NCBI GenBank assembly: GCA_000737985.1
Contig: JNVT01000100.1
Coordinates: 1-64,000, forward strand
Length of the DNA stretch: 64,000 bases
DNA from: Gammaproteobacteria bacterium MFB021
GTDB taxonomy: Bacteria; Pseudomonadota; Gammaproteobacteria; Pseudomonadales; Halomonadaceae
Direction of reading: 5' to 3'
The notes beneath the pieces are model-generated. The model had not been told where the DNA came from and searched no databases. It saw nothing but the letters and a program-made list of their open reading frames with translations. The position numbers were made by a program, and so were the translations under genes. Of the stretch, positions 25,767 through 34,048 are shown one piece after another (position 1 is the first letter of the stretch; every line of letters begins with the position of its first letter).

Positions 25767-26858
25767 TCAGCTCACCGCCACCAGCAGGCTCTCCAGCGAC
25801 TCGCGCGGGATATCCCGGGTGATGAACACCAACCGCGAGCGGCGGTCTTCGTCGGGCCAGGCGTCGAGTTCCACCGGCGGGTGGAAAATGTGCTGCACGC
25901 CATGGATCACGGTGGGGCGCTCGCGCCCGGCAAGATTGAGGATGCCCTTGATGCGCAGCATGTTCTCGCCCATCAGTGCCGCCATCAGTTCGAGCCAGGC
26001 TTCGAAGCGGCCGAGGTCAATCGGTGCATCCAGGGTGAAGCAGTGGGCGCGTATGCGGTCGTCGTGGCGGTTGGGGTCGCGTGTGGGGTCGGGTGCGTCG
26101 CCGCCCACCGGCGTGAGCAGCGTTCCGGCACCCGTGGGGCCGGCACTAAAGGCCAGCCCGGCCAGACTCGGTGGCTGGGCGTAGGCGTCGATCCAGCGGG
26201 CGAGATCGGGGCGGGTGCCGTCTTCCCCCATCAGCCCCAGCCCGGTCAAGGCGCTGGCCTCGATCTCCCCCTGGACCACCTGGCGCTGGCCGGCCCCCGG
26301 ATTGATCTCGGCCAGGCGCCGGGCGAGTGTCGCCAGCGCCTCTGGGGGTGCCAGATCGGCCTTGGTCAGTAGCAGGCGGTCGGCCACCGCGGCCTGCTTG
26401 AGCGCTTCCGCGTGCTGGTCGAGGGTGGCGCCTCCGTGGACGGCATCGACGGTGGTGACGATGCCATCGAGCCGGTACTGGCCGACCAGCCTGGGTTCGG
26501 TCATCAGGGTGTGCAGAATCGGCGCCGGGTCGGCCAGGCCGGTGGTCTCGATCACCACGCGGTCGAACTGGCGCCGGCCCTCCCGGGCGTAGCGCCAGGG
26601 CGCATCGCGCAGCGTGCGGGCGAGATCGCCGCGGATGGTGCAGCACAGGCAGCCGCTCTCCAGCGCTACCACCTCGGTCTCGTCGGTGGCGCTGAACAGG
26701 CGATGATCGAGTCCGATCTCGCCGAACTCGTTGATGATCACCAGGGTGCGGTCCATCGCCGGCTGGCGCACCAGGCGATTGAGCAGGGTGGTCTTGCCGC
26801 TGCCGAGGAAGCCGGTCAGCAGGGTGACGGGGATGGGTGTCGTCGCGGTCTTGGGCAT
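25767..26858 (-). CDS. COG0523 (CobW/P47K) GTPase, putative zinc metallochaperone
   Basis: 363 aa from MPKTATTP at 26858; an in-frame ATG at 26924 would add 22 unrelated residues and overlap the promoter region. G3E-type P-loop GTPase: Walker A GFLGSGKTT (16-24), metal motif GCLCC (Cys70, Cys72, Cys73), ETTGLADP (104-111) and TKAD (165-168). The C-terminal CobW_C domain ends with HPPVELDAWPDEDRRSRLVFITRDI. Zur-controlled members of this family (ZagA/ZigA type) deliver zinc under starvation. The Zur-like box 76 bp upstream supports that role over cobalt or nitrile-hydratase roles. Confidence 0.88.
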   Translation of the reverse strand: MPKTATTPIPVTLLTGFLGSGKTTLLNRLVRQPAMDRTLVIINEFGEIGLDHRLFSATDETEVVALESGCLCCTIRGDLARTLRDAPWRYAREGRRQFDRVVIETTGLADPAPILHTLMTEPRLVGQYRLDGIVTTVDAVHGGATLDQHAEALKQAAVADRLLLTKADLAPPEALATLARRLAEINPGAGQRQVVQGEIEASALTGLGLMGEDGTRPDLARWIDAYAQPPSLAGLAFSAGPTGAGTLLTPVGGDAPDPTRDPNRHDDRIRAHCFTLDAPIDLGRFEAWLELMAALMGENMLRIKGILNLAGRERPTVIHGVQHIFHPPVELDAWPDEDRRSRLVFITRDIPRESLESLLVAVS

Positions 26859-26933
26859 GGCGGTCGGACCAGAGAGTGGATGCGTGTCGTCGGTGAGAAG
26901 CTTTGTGTCGGGATACCATAGCATGCCGTTATT

Positions 26934-26946
26934 GTTATGTTATAAC
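26934..26946. promoter_or_regulatory. Zur-like operator, box 2 (divergent promoter region)
   Basis: GTTATGTTATAAC, identical to the box at 6653-6665. It lies between the divergent COG0523 GTPase (start 26858) and alcohol dehydrogenase (start 27059) genes, so one bound Zur dimer could control both. Confidence 0.77.
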
Positions 26947-27058
26947 GTATCTATAGCGTGTCATGTCGGCCTTATCATTCCGTTGGCGTGCCGGCCCGTC
27001 GGGTGACACCCACGGGGTCGATATGACATCGCCTCACTTTTCGTTGTCGGAGGTCCTC

Positions 27059-28243
27059 ATGAAAACGCGTGCCGCCATTGCCTGGGAGCCGAACCGCCCG
27101 CTGGAGATCGAAGAGATCGATCTCGAAGGGCCCAAGGCGGGCGAGGTGCTGGTCCGAATCGTCACCACCAGCCTCTGCCACACCGATATGTTTACGCTCT
27201 CGGGTCGCGATCCCGAAGGGCTCTTCCCCTGCGTGCTGGGTCACGAGGGCGTGGGGATCGTCGAGGAGATCGGCAAGGGCGTGACCTCGGTCGCCCCGGG
27301 CGATCACATCATCCCGCTCTACACCCCGGAAGACCCCAACTGCCCCTACATTCAGTCCGGCAAGACCAACCTGTGCCAGACGATTCGCAAGACCCAGGGG
27401 CAGGGCCTGATGCCGGATGGCACCAGCCGGTTCTCCTACAAGGGCAAGATGCTGCGCCACTATATGGGCACCAGCACCTTCAGCGAGTACACCGTGCTGC
27501 CGGAGATCGCGGTGGCCAAGATCAACCCGGAAGCGCCGCTGTCCAAGGCGTGCGTGATGGGCTGTGCGGTGCCCACCGGTATCGGCGCGGTGCGCAACAC
27601 CGCCAAGGTGCAGTCGGGGGATACCGTCGCTGTGTTCGGCCTCGGTGCGGTGGGCATGGCGGTGATCCAGGGCGCCAAGCTGCAGGGCGCGGGGCGGATC
27701 ATCGGGATCGACGTCAATCCGGCCAAGTTCGCCCTGGCCGAGTCGCTGGGCGCCACCGAGTGCCTGAATCCGAACGAGCACCCCGAGCCGCTGCACGAAG
27801 TGATCATCGATATGACCAACGGCGGCGTCGACTTCTCCTTCGAGTGTGTCGGCAACGTGCGCCTGATGCGTGCGGCGCTGGAGTGCTGCCACAAGGGCTG
27901 GGGCGAGAGCATCATCATCGGCGTCGCCGGGGCCGGTGAGGAGATCGCCACGCGGCCGTTCCAACTGGTCACCGGGCGGGTCTGGCGCGGCAGCGCCTTC
28001 GGTGGCGTGCTGGGGCGTTCGGAACTGCCGGGCATGGTCGACGAGTGGCTGTCTGGGCGCTTCGACGTCGACCCCTACATCACCCACAACATGACCCACG
28101 ATCGCATCAACACAGCGTTCGATCTGCTCCACCGCGGTGAAGCGATCCGCTCGGTGATCCACTACCAGCCGCAGGAGACGATGACCGGTGATCTACCCGG
28201 CGTGACCCTCGGCGACAACAAGAAGACCCCCGAGCCGGCCTGA
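27059..28243 (+). CDS. Class III alcohol dehydrogenase / S-(hydroxymethyl)glutathione dehydrogenase with altered structural zinc site
   Basis: 394 aa from the ATG at 27059, with GGAGG about 6 bp upstream. Zinc-dependent medium-chain dehydrogenase of the FrmA/AdhC group, oxidising S-hydroxymethylglutathione (formaldehyde detoxification) with NAD+. Catalytic zinc ligands are present: Cys40 (SLCHTD), His62 (LGHEG) and Cys169 ([10 protein letters not shown]). The structural zinc lobe, normally CxxCxxCx7C, reads D92-PN-C95-PY-I98-Q...C106, so two of four cysteines are replaced. A ~25-residue C-terminal extension follows the usual end. The adjacent Zur-like box suggests a zinc-sparing isoform used when zinc is scarce. 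Activity is inferred, not shown. Confidence 0.87.
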   Translation: MKTRAAIAWEPNRPLEIEEIDLEGPKAGEVLVRIVTTSLCHTDMFTLSGRDPEGLFPCVLGHEGVGIVEEIGKGVTSVAPGDHIIPLYTPEDPNCPYIQSGKTNLCQTIRKTQGQGLMPDGTSRFSYKGKMLRHYMGTSTFSEYTVLPEIAVAKINPEAPLSKACVMGCAVPTGIGAVRNTAKVQSGDTVAVFGLGAVGMAVIQGAKLQGAGRIIGIDVNPAKFALAESLGATECLNPNEHPEPLHEVIIDMTNGGVDFSFECVGNVRLMRAALECCHKGWGESIIIGVAGAGEEIATRPFQLVTGRVWRGSAFGGVLGRSELPGMVDEWLSGRFDVDPYITHNMTHDRINTAFDLLHRGEAIRSVIHYQPQETMTGDLPGVTLGDNKKTPEPA

Positions 28244-28277
28244 TCACGGCGCCTTAGCTCGGCCCATGGTCGCAGGG

Positions 28278-28303
28278 ACGCCCGACTCGTCAGAGTCGGG
28301 CGT
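28278..28303. terminator. Hairpin terminator after the alcohol dehydrogenase
   Basis: Perfect 11-bp inverted repeat ACGCCCGACTC / GAGTCGGGCGT with loop GTCA, 34 bp past the stop. No clear T-tract. Confidence 0.65.
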
Positions 28304-28363
28304 TGGCGTGTCGGCCATCCAAAGCCGGAAGTCGGATGCGCGGCTTCAACTATTTTTAGATAT

Positions 28364-28376
28364 GTTATATCATAAC
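28364..28376. promoter_or_regulatory. Zur-like operator, box 3
   Basis: GTTATATCATAAC differs by one base from the znuA box (GTTATAACATAAC). It lies in an AT-rich promoter zone 126 bp before the binding-protein gene of the FecBCDE-type transporter. Confidence 0.68.
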
Positions 28377-28501
28377 AAAAAATGATCAGGACAAAGCCAG
28401 CGACCGGATAGTCTGCGGCTCTACCGGCTCGCGGTCCGGGCCGCTTCGCTTCTGACAGCACCGAGATTTCCAGTGAGTTTCGGACACCACTCAGGCAGCC
28501 C

Positions 28502-29533
28502 ATGTACAAGCCATTCATCAAAGCACTTCCCGGTGTTCTGGGCGTAATCGCAGCCGCGATCGCGCTTCCGGCACCTGCCCAATCCACCCACTATCCGCTG
28601 ACACTGGACAACTGTGGCGTGACGTTACATGTCGCCGCGCCGCCTCAGCGGGTGGTCACGGTAGGTCAGTCAGCGACCGAAATCCTCTACTCGCTGGGGC
28701 TGGCCGACAGGGTGAAGGGAACCTCGGTCTGGTTCACGCCCGTGCTGGCAAAGTTTCGCAAGGTCGATGCCGGTATCGAGCGCCTGGCCGACAACGATCC
28801 GAGCTTCGAATCGGTGGTCAACCAGCACCCCGATCTGGTGGCGGCGCAGTACGAGTGGCATGTCGGCCCTACTGGCAGCGTGGGCACTCGTGAGCAGTTC
28901 GCGGAGCTGGGCATCGCGACCTACGTGATGCCTGCCGACTGCGATAGCAAGGACAATACGACCGGGGGTGACGGGAGGCGCACGGCCGCTTTTTCACCCG
29001 CTTCGGTCTACAAGGGCATTGCCCAGCTGGCGCAGATTTTCGATGTCGAGCCCGCCGGAGCGCGTCTGATCGCGTCGCTGAAGGCGCGTCAGGCGGATGC
29101 CGTCGCCAGAGCCAAGGCACTCGATCTGCCCAAGGATTTGTCGGCGGTCTTCTGGTTTTCGTCGCCGGATACCGGGGTGGCGCCCTATGTGGCCGGTCGC
29201 AAAGGGGCGCCGGGCTATATGATGAAAGTGTTGGGTATCCATAACGTCATCCGTTCCGACGACGAGTGGCCCACCGTCGACTGGGAGACCATTGCGCGTG
29301 CCGATCCGGACATCATCGTGATCGCCAGCATGGATCGCCGTCGCTACCCCGCCGATTCGGTGGCGGTGAAGCGTGCCTTTCTGCATCAGGACCCGGTGGC
29401 GCGGGAAATGAGGGCGGTGAAGCAAGGACACATCATCGAAATGAACGCTCACGCCATGAGCGCCACCCTGCGCACGATCTATGGGCTCGACACGCTGGTC
29501 GATGCACTGTCGACGATGTCGTTCACGCGATGA
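28502..29533 (+). CDS. FecB/BtuF-type ABC substrate-binding protein
   Basis: 343 aa with an N-terminal signal peptide (hydrophobic stretch about 8-26, APAQS cleavage) and no lipobox. Cluster A-II periplasmic binding protein: RVVTVGQSATEILYSLGLADRVKGTSVWF, then NQHPDLVAAQYEW, a middle PASVYKGIAQLAQIFDVEPAGARLI linker helix, MKVLGIHNVIRSDDEWPTVDWETIARADPDIIVI. Such proteins bind ferric siderophores, cobalamin or metal chelates. The Zur-like box upstream, rather than a Fur box, points to a zinc chelate or other zinc-starvation ligand. First gene of a three-gene operon with ATGA overlaps. Confidence 0.87.
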   Translation: MYKPFIKALPGVLGVIAAAIALPAPAQSTHYPLTLDNCGVTLHVAAPPQRVVTVGQSATEILYSLGLADRVKGTSVWFTPVLAKFRKVDAGIERLADNDPSFESVVNQHPDLVAAQYEWHVGPTGSVGTREQFAELGIATYVMPADCDSKDNTTGGDGRRTAAFSPASVYKGIAQLAQIFDVEPAGARLIASLKARQADAVARAKALDLPKDLSAVFWFSSPDTGVAPYVAGRKGAPGYMMKVLGIHNVIRSDDEWPTVDWETIARADPDIIVIASMDRRRYPADSVAVKRAFLHQDPVAREMRAVKQGHIIEMNAHAMSATLRTIYGLDTLVDALSTMSFTR

Positions 29534-30594
29534 CGGCAGTCGCCGTGAAAGTCAGGTCGTGCGGGTGGGGCCACTGGCTGTGGCTGGCGCCCTGTCTGAT
29601 GTTCGGTGCGTTGCTGGCGGGTAGCGCGATCGGTGAGACCACGATCGCGCCGCAGACCATCGTCAAGGTGCTTGCCAATCGCCTCGCTGGCGCCCACTAC
29701 GCCGTCGACCGTATCGATGCCGGCATCATCTGGAACTATCGCCTGAGTCGCTCCGTCATGGCAGGCTGCTGCGGCGCTGGGCTCGCGCTGGCCGGGGTGG
29801 TGCTGCAAGCGCTGCTGCGTAACCCCTTGGCCGACCCCTACCTGATGGGGATCTCCGCCGGCGCCTCGACCGGCGCCGTGCTGGTCGCCGTCGCCGGCTG
29901 GGGGGCCGGGGTCGTCACGCTCTCATCGGGCGCGATGGTGGGGGCGGTGGGGGCATTCATTCTGGTGACGCTACTCGCGGGAGCCGCTGGCGGCAGCGCG
30001 GGGCGCGGCAGCACGATGCCAGTTTCCGGCACGATCATTCTGGCGGGGATTGCCGGGTCCAGCCTTTTCAATGCGCTGACCGCCTTCATCATCGCCAGGT
30101 CGGCGAGCGCCGAGCAGGCCCGAGGGTTGATGTTCTGGTTGATGGGCAATCTTTCCGGTGTGCGCTGGGACGATACCCGGCTGGCGGTGCCCACGGCGCT
30201 GATCGGGCTATTGGTGTGTCTCTGGTATCGCCGGGCGCTCGATGCCTTTACCTTCGGTGCCGACAGCGCGGCTTCCCTGGGCATCGCCGTGCGCCGGGTG
30301 CGTGGCATCCTGATCGCTAGCGTGGCTCTGGTCACGGCGGTGATGGTGTCTCGGGTCGGCGCCATCGGCTTCGTCGGCCTGGTGGTGCCACACGCGGTGC
30401 GCATGCTCGTGGGCAGTCACCACGCTCGGCTGGTGCCGGTCTCGGCGCTGGCCGGGGCACTCTTTCTGATCGCCGCCGACATTGTCTCGCGCATCATCGT
30501 CGAGGGGCAGGTACTCCCGATAGGCGTGATCACGTCGCTGATCGGCGCGCCCTGCTTCGCCCTGATCTTACTGCGTGGAGCGCATACGAAATGA
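29530..30594 (+). CDS. FecCD-family ABC permease
   Basis: 354 aa from the ATG at 29530 (ATGA overlap with the preceding stop). BtuC/FecCD-type permease with about ten membrane helices: IIWNYRLSRSVMAGCCGAGLALAGVVLQALLRNPLADPYLMGISAGASTGAV is the hallmark region. It is followed by GLMFWLMGNLSGVRWDD, the GIAVRRVRGILIA coupling segment, and VGAIGFVGLVVPHAVRMLVGSHHARLVPVSALAGALFLIAADIVSR. It forms the inner-membrane channel for the binding protein and ATPase on either side. No TonB-dependent receptor gene is in the window. Confidence 0.92.
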   Translation: MTAVAVKVRSCGWGHWLWLAPCLMFGALLAGSAIGETTIAPQTIVKVLANRLAGAHYAVDRIDAGIIWNYRLSRSVMAGCCGAGLALAGVVLQALLRNPLADPYLMGISAGASTGAVLVAVAGWGAGVVTLSSGAMVGAVGAFILVTLLAGAAGGSAGRGSTMPVSGTIILAGIAGSSLFNALTAFIIARSASAEQARGLMFWLMGNLSGVRWDDTRLAVPTALIGLLVCLWYRRALDAFTFGADSAASLGIAVRRVRGILIASVALVTAVMVSRVGAIGFVGLVVPHAVRMLVGSHHARLVPVSALAGALFLIAADIVSRIIVEGQVLPIGVITSLIGAPCFALILLRGAHTK

Positions 30595-31355
30595 AGCTCG
30601 TCGCCGACGATGTCACGTTCTGGGTTCGGGGTCAGTACTTGCTCGAGGGGATCGATCTGACGGTTCACCCCGGTGAGAGACTGGGTCTGATTGGACCCAA
30701 TGGCTCGGGCAAGTCGACCCTGCTACGGCTGCTTGCTGGTCTCGATAAGCCCAAGCGCGGGCGTGTCTTGCTGGACGAGCGCGACATTTCGCGCCTGTCG
30801 CGGCGCGACGTGGCACGCGCATTGGCACTGGTCGAGCAGCAGGCCACGACCGACGCGCGTATCGAAGTCCAGCAAGCTGTCAGCCTGGGGCGCACGCCCT
30901 TTCTCTCGCCCCTATGCCCGTGGCGTGACGAGGATGCACGTATCGTGGCACGCGCGCTGGATGCTGTCGGCATGGGGCATCTGGCGACGCGGCGCTGGCA
31001 GACGCTCTCCGGCGGCGAGCGTCAGCGTGCCCATCTGGCCCGGGCTCTGGCGCAAAAGCCGAGTCTGCTGCTGCTCGATGAGCCGACCAATCACCTGGAT
31101 ATCCATCATCAGCTCGCGCTGTTCCAACTGATCGAGCATCTGCCGTTGACCGTGATCATCGCGCTGCACGATCTCAACCAGGCGTTGGCCTGCGACCGTC
31201 TCGCATTACTCGATCGGGGGCGCCTGGTCGCCGTCGGGGCGCCCCACGAGGTGCTGACCGCCGCCCGGCTGCGACAGACATTCGGCGTGCACGCGGACAT
31301 TCTGCATTTGCCCGATGAGCCGCTACCGGTGATGCGCTTTCGCCAGGCGGTATGA
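30591..31355 (+). CDS. FecE-family ABC transporter ATPase
   Basis: 254 aa ATPase powering the FecB/FecCD-type importer. Walker A GPNGSGKST, Q-loop ALVEQQATTD, signature LSGGERQRAHLARALAQ, Walker B LLLLDEPTNHLD and switch His in ALHDLNQALACDRL are intact. Overlaps the permease stop by 4 bp. It ends about 60 bp before the convergent etfA end. Confidence 0.93.
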   Translation: MKLVADDVTFWVRGQYLLEGIDLTVHPGERLGLIGPNGSGKSTLLRLLAGLDKPKRGRVLLDERDISRLSRRDVARALALVEQQATTDARIEVQQAVSLGRTPFLSPLCPWRDEDARIVARALDAVGMGHLATRRWQTLSGGERQRAHLARALAQKPSLLLLDEPTNHLDIHHQLALFQLIEHLPLTVIIALHDLNQALACDRLALLDRGRLVAVGAPHEVLTAARLRQTFGVHADILHLPDEPLPVMRFRQAV

Positions 31356-31413
31356 GGCGAGCCTCGCCGACGCCGCGATAGGCCCGCACGCGCAATGGCT
31401 GGATGAGTAAGAG

Positions 31414-32340
31414 CTACAACCGGCTCTCGAGGGCCGGTATCACCTCGAACAGGTCACCCACCAGCCCGTAGTCGGCGATGCCGAAGATCGGCGCCTCCTC
31501 GTCCTGGTTGATCGCCACGATCACCTTGGAGTCCTTCATCCCGGCGAGATGCTGGATCGCGCCGCTGATGCCCACGGCAATATACAGATCCGGCGCCACC
31601 ACCTTGCCGGTCTGGCCCACCTGCAGGTCGTTGGAGGCATAGCCTGCGTCCACTGCGGCGCGCGAGGCACCGATCGCCGCCCCGAGCTTGGCGGCGACGC
31701 CGTCGAGCAGCTTGAAGTTCTCGCCACTGCCGAGGCCACGCCCGCCGGACACGATCACCCGTGCGCTGCCGAGTTCCGGCCCGCGGCTGGTGGCGAGTTC
31801 GTCGCCGACGAAGGTGGACAGCGTGTTGTCGACCACGATATCGAGCGCGCGGATCTCGGCGCTGCCGGTTTCCGCCACGGCATCGAAGGCGCTGGTGCGC
31901 ACGCTCACCACCTTGAGTGGGGCATGGTTGCTCAGCGTGGCGATGGCGCTACCGGCATAGATGGGGCGCTTGAAGGTGTCGGGCGCCTCGATGGCGATGA
32001 TGTCGGATATCTGCGGCACGCCCTTGAGCGCGGCGACTCGCGGCAGGATGTCCTTGCCGCTGCTGGAGGCGGCTGCGAGGAGGTGACTGTAGTTGTCCAC
32101 GCAGGCGACGATCAGCGCCGCCATCGGCTCCGCCAGCTGGTAGGCATAGACCGCATGATCCGCCGTGAGGACCGCACGCACGCCGTCGAGACGGGCGGCG
32201 GCAGCGGCCACGGCGTCGATCCCCTCACCGGCCACCAGCAGGTCGACCTCTGCGCCCAGGGCGCGGGCCGCGGCGACCACGTGGGCCGTGGAGGCGGCCA
32301 GGGCGCCATCCCGATGCTCTACCACGATCAGTGTGCTCAT
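31414..32340 (-). CDS. etfA: Electron transfer flavoprotein, alpha subunit
   Basis: 308 aa from [12 protein letters not shown] at 32340, with AGGAGA upstream. The C-terminal FAD-binding domain has [94 protein letters not shown], the diagnostic EtfA block. Pairs with EtfB encoded just upstream. It carries electrons from dehydrogenases or demethylases to ETF:quinone oxidoreductase. Its position beside betaine/dimethylglycine catabolic genes suggests service to the DgcA-type demethylase. Confidence 0.95.
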   Translation of the reverse strand: MSTLIVVEHRDGALAASTAHVVAAARALGAEVDLLVAGEGIDAVAAAAARLDGVRAVLTADHAVYAYQLAEPMAALIVACVDNYSHLLAAASSSGKDILPRVAALKGVPQISDIIAIEAPDTFKRPIYAGSAIATLSNHAPLKVVSVRTSAFDAVAETGSAEIRALDIVVDNTLSTFVGDELATSRGPELGSARVIVSGGRGLGSGENFKLLDGVAAKLGAAIGASRAAVDAGYASNDLQVGQTGKVVAPDLYIAVGISGAIQHLAGMKDSKVIVAINQDEEAPIFGIADYGLVGDLFEVIPALESRL

Positions 32341-32351
32341 GGACTCTCCTG

Positions 32352-33101
32352 TCACAGGACTTTGGCTTCGTGCTTGAGTTTGTCGACCAGCTCATCGACC
32401 GAGGCGACCTTGCTGCCCCCTTGTCGTGCCGCCGGGGTCTCGACCCGCTCGAGGCGCAGATAGCCGCTGGCGGCGAGGCCGAAGGTGTCGATTCCACGGC
32501 TATCGATGGGCTTCTTCTTGGCTTTCATGATGTCTGGCAGGCGCGCGTGGCGCGGCTCGTTGAGGCGCAGATCGGTGGTGATCACCGCCGGCAGGCGCAA
32601 GGCCAGGGTACGCAGGCCGCCGTCGACCTCGCGCGTCACCCGGACCTCGCCATCGGTCACCTCCAGGCGCGAGGCGAAGGTGCCCTGGCCCATGCCGGTG
32701 AGGGCGGCGAGCATCTGCCCGGTCTGGTTGTTATCGCTGTCGATCGCCTGCTTGCCTAGGATCACCAGCCCCGGCTGCTCCTCGGCGACGAGCCGGGCCA
32801 GCACTTGGGCGACCTCGAGCGAATCCAGTCTGTTCTCGCTCTCGACGTGGATGGCGCGGTCGGCGCCCAGCGCCAGCGCCGTGCGCAGCTGCTCCTGGGC
32901 CGCCTTGGGGCCGATGCTGACAGCCACGATTTCGCTGGCCACGCCACGCTCCTTGAGTCGCAGCGCCTCCTCCACCGCGATCTCGCAGAATGGATTCATG
33001 GCCATCTTGGTGTTGGTCAGATCGACATCGCTGTGATCCGGGCGTACCCGCACCTGGACGTTGTAATCGATGACCCGTTTGACACCGACGAGCACCTTCA
33101 T
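32352..33101 (-). CDS. etfB: Electron transfer flavoprotein, beta subunit
   Basis: 249 aa from [19 protein letters not shown] at 33101, preceded by GAGAGG. Typical EtfB features: [80 protein letters not shown] (AMP-binding) and MKAKKKPID. Separated from etfA by 11 bp. The TetR gene lies about 110 bp upstream on the same strand, so the three may form one unit divergent from dgcA-like. Confidence 0.95.
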   Translation of the reverse strand: MKVLVGVKRVIDYNVQVRVRPDHSDVDLTNTKMAMNPFCEIAVEEALRLKERGVASEIVAVSIGPKAAQEQLRTALALGADRAIHVESENRLDSLEVAQVLARLVAEEQPGLVILGKQAIDSDNNQTGQMLAALTGMGQGTFASRLEVTDGEVRVTREVDGGLRTLALRLPAVITTDLRLNEPRHARLPDIMKAKKKPIDSRGIDTFGLAASGYLRLERVETPAARQGGSKVASVDELVDKLKHEAKVL

Positions 33102-33213
33102 GCGTATACCTCTCGAGTGGGGGGGAATCAGCGGATACCGGCGGCTATGTCCCAAGGTGTGGCGCCCTAGGGTACGGCCCGCCGGGTGTCGAACTGGTCG
33201 ACCTGCGGGAAAC

Positions 33214-33861
33214 TCATGTGGCGCTCTTCGCCGCTGGGGTCGCCGACGTGCGAAAGCGCGCGCGATGGCGGTCGGCAAAGCGCGCGATATCGCTCTCGTT
33301 GCAGGGCTGGCCGGTAAAGATGCGCACGTATTCGGCGATCCGGGTGATGCGCGTGTCCTTGCTCTCCTGGATATGCATGGAGATGTAGCCGATCTGCAGT
33401 AGATAGACGGTACGCGCCCGGGTATCGGCTTCCAGCTCGGGATAACCGAAGCGCGCGAACATCGCTTTCAGCGCACCCAGGCGTGCGCTGTCGGCCCGTT
33501 GGACGCGGGTAGCCACCGCCGGGTCCTGCAGGCTCCAGCTGCGCACGGCGTACTCGAACTCGGAATCGAAGATCGCCGGGTCGAACCAGCAGTCGAAGAC
33601 GTTGAGTGTGGCTTCGACGATCGTCGCCGCGTAGCGCTCGCTCTGGGTGATCACGGCCTGCGTGTTCTGCGCCTCCCAGCGCGCCAGCAGCGCCTCCAGA
33701 ATCTCCTCGCGATCCTTGAACAGCCAGTAAAAGCTGGTCCGCGAGGTCTTCAACTGCTTGGCCAGCGGCACGATCTTGACCGCACCGACACCGGCGCCGA
33801 TCAGCAGCGTGTAGGCCGCATCGACCCAGGCCTTACGGTTGTTGGCGACTTCGTCTTTCAC
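33214..33861 (-). CDS. TetR-family transcriptional regulator of the betaine-demethylation locus
   Basis: 215 aa from the GTG at 33861, which has GAGGA six bases upstream; a TTG two codons earlier lacks spacing. The N-terminal TetR helix-turn-helix (about 5-60) includes [40 protein letters not shown]. The C-terminal region (about 75-205) is a ligand-binding helical domain, with an [14 protein letters not shown] segment found in TetR regulators near demethylase genes. It is divergent from the dgcA-like gene with a near-perfect 16-bp-arm operator between them. In pseudomonads betaine catabolism is instead under the AraC-type GbdR, so control differs here. Confidence 0.85.
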   Translation of the reverse strand: MKDEVANNRKAWVDAAYTLLIGAGVGAVKIVPLAKQLKTSRTSFYWLFKDREEILEALLARWEAQNTQAVITQSERYAATIVEATLNVFDCWFDPAIFDSEFEYAVRSWSLQDPAVATRVQRADSARLGALKAMFARFGYPELEADTRARTVYLLQIGYISMHIQESKDTRITRIAEYVRIFTGQPCNESDIARFADRHRARFRTSATPAAKSAT

Positions 33862-33963
33862 GAGCAATCCTCGATGGCGATGGGCGGGACGCTGAGCGTA
33901 GCAGGTCGTTGACTTCCCACGAACGCCCTGGCGCTTGCGCGGATGGCCGCGTTAGACCTTTCG

Positions 33964-34000
33964 TGTACACCAATGTCAATCCAGTTGACACTGGTGTACA
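33964..34000. promoter_or_regulatory. Inverted-repeat operator between tetR and the dgcA-like gene
   Basis: Arms TGTACACCAATGTCAA and TTGACACTGGTGTACA match at 15 of 16 positions around a 5-bp centre. The right arm contains TTGACA, usable as a -35 for the rightward gene, so TetR binding would block the promoter. Confidence 0.75.
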
Positions 34001-34048
34001 GCGAGCGCTAGCGTGATGTCAACCCCATAACAACAAGGGTGCCCGACC

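Noticed and set aside
33985-34000. TTGACACTGGTGTACA considered as a standalone promoter only
   Set aside because: It is one arm of a near-perfect inverted repeat, so it is listed as an operator that may overlap the -35.
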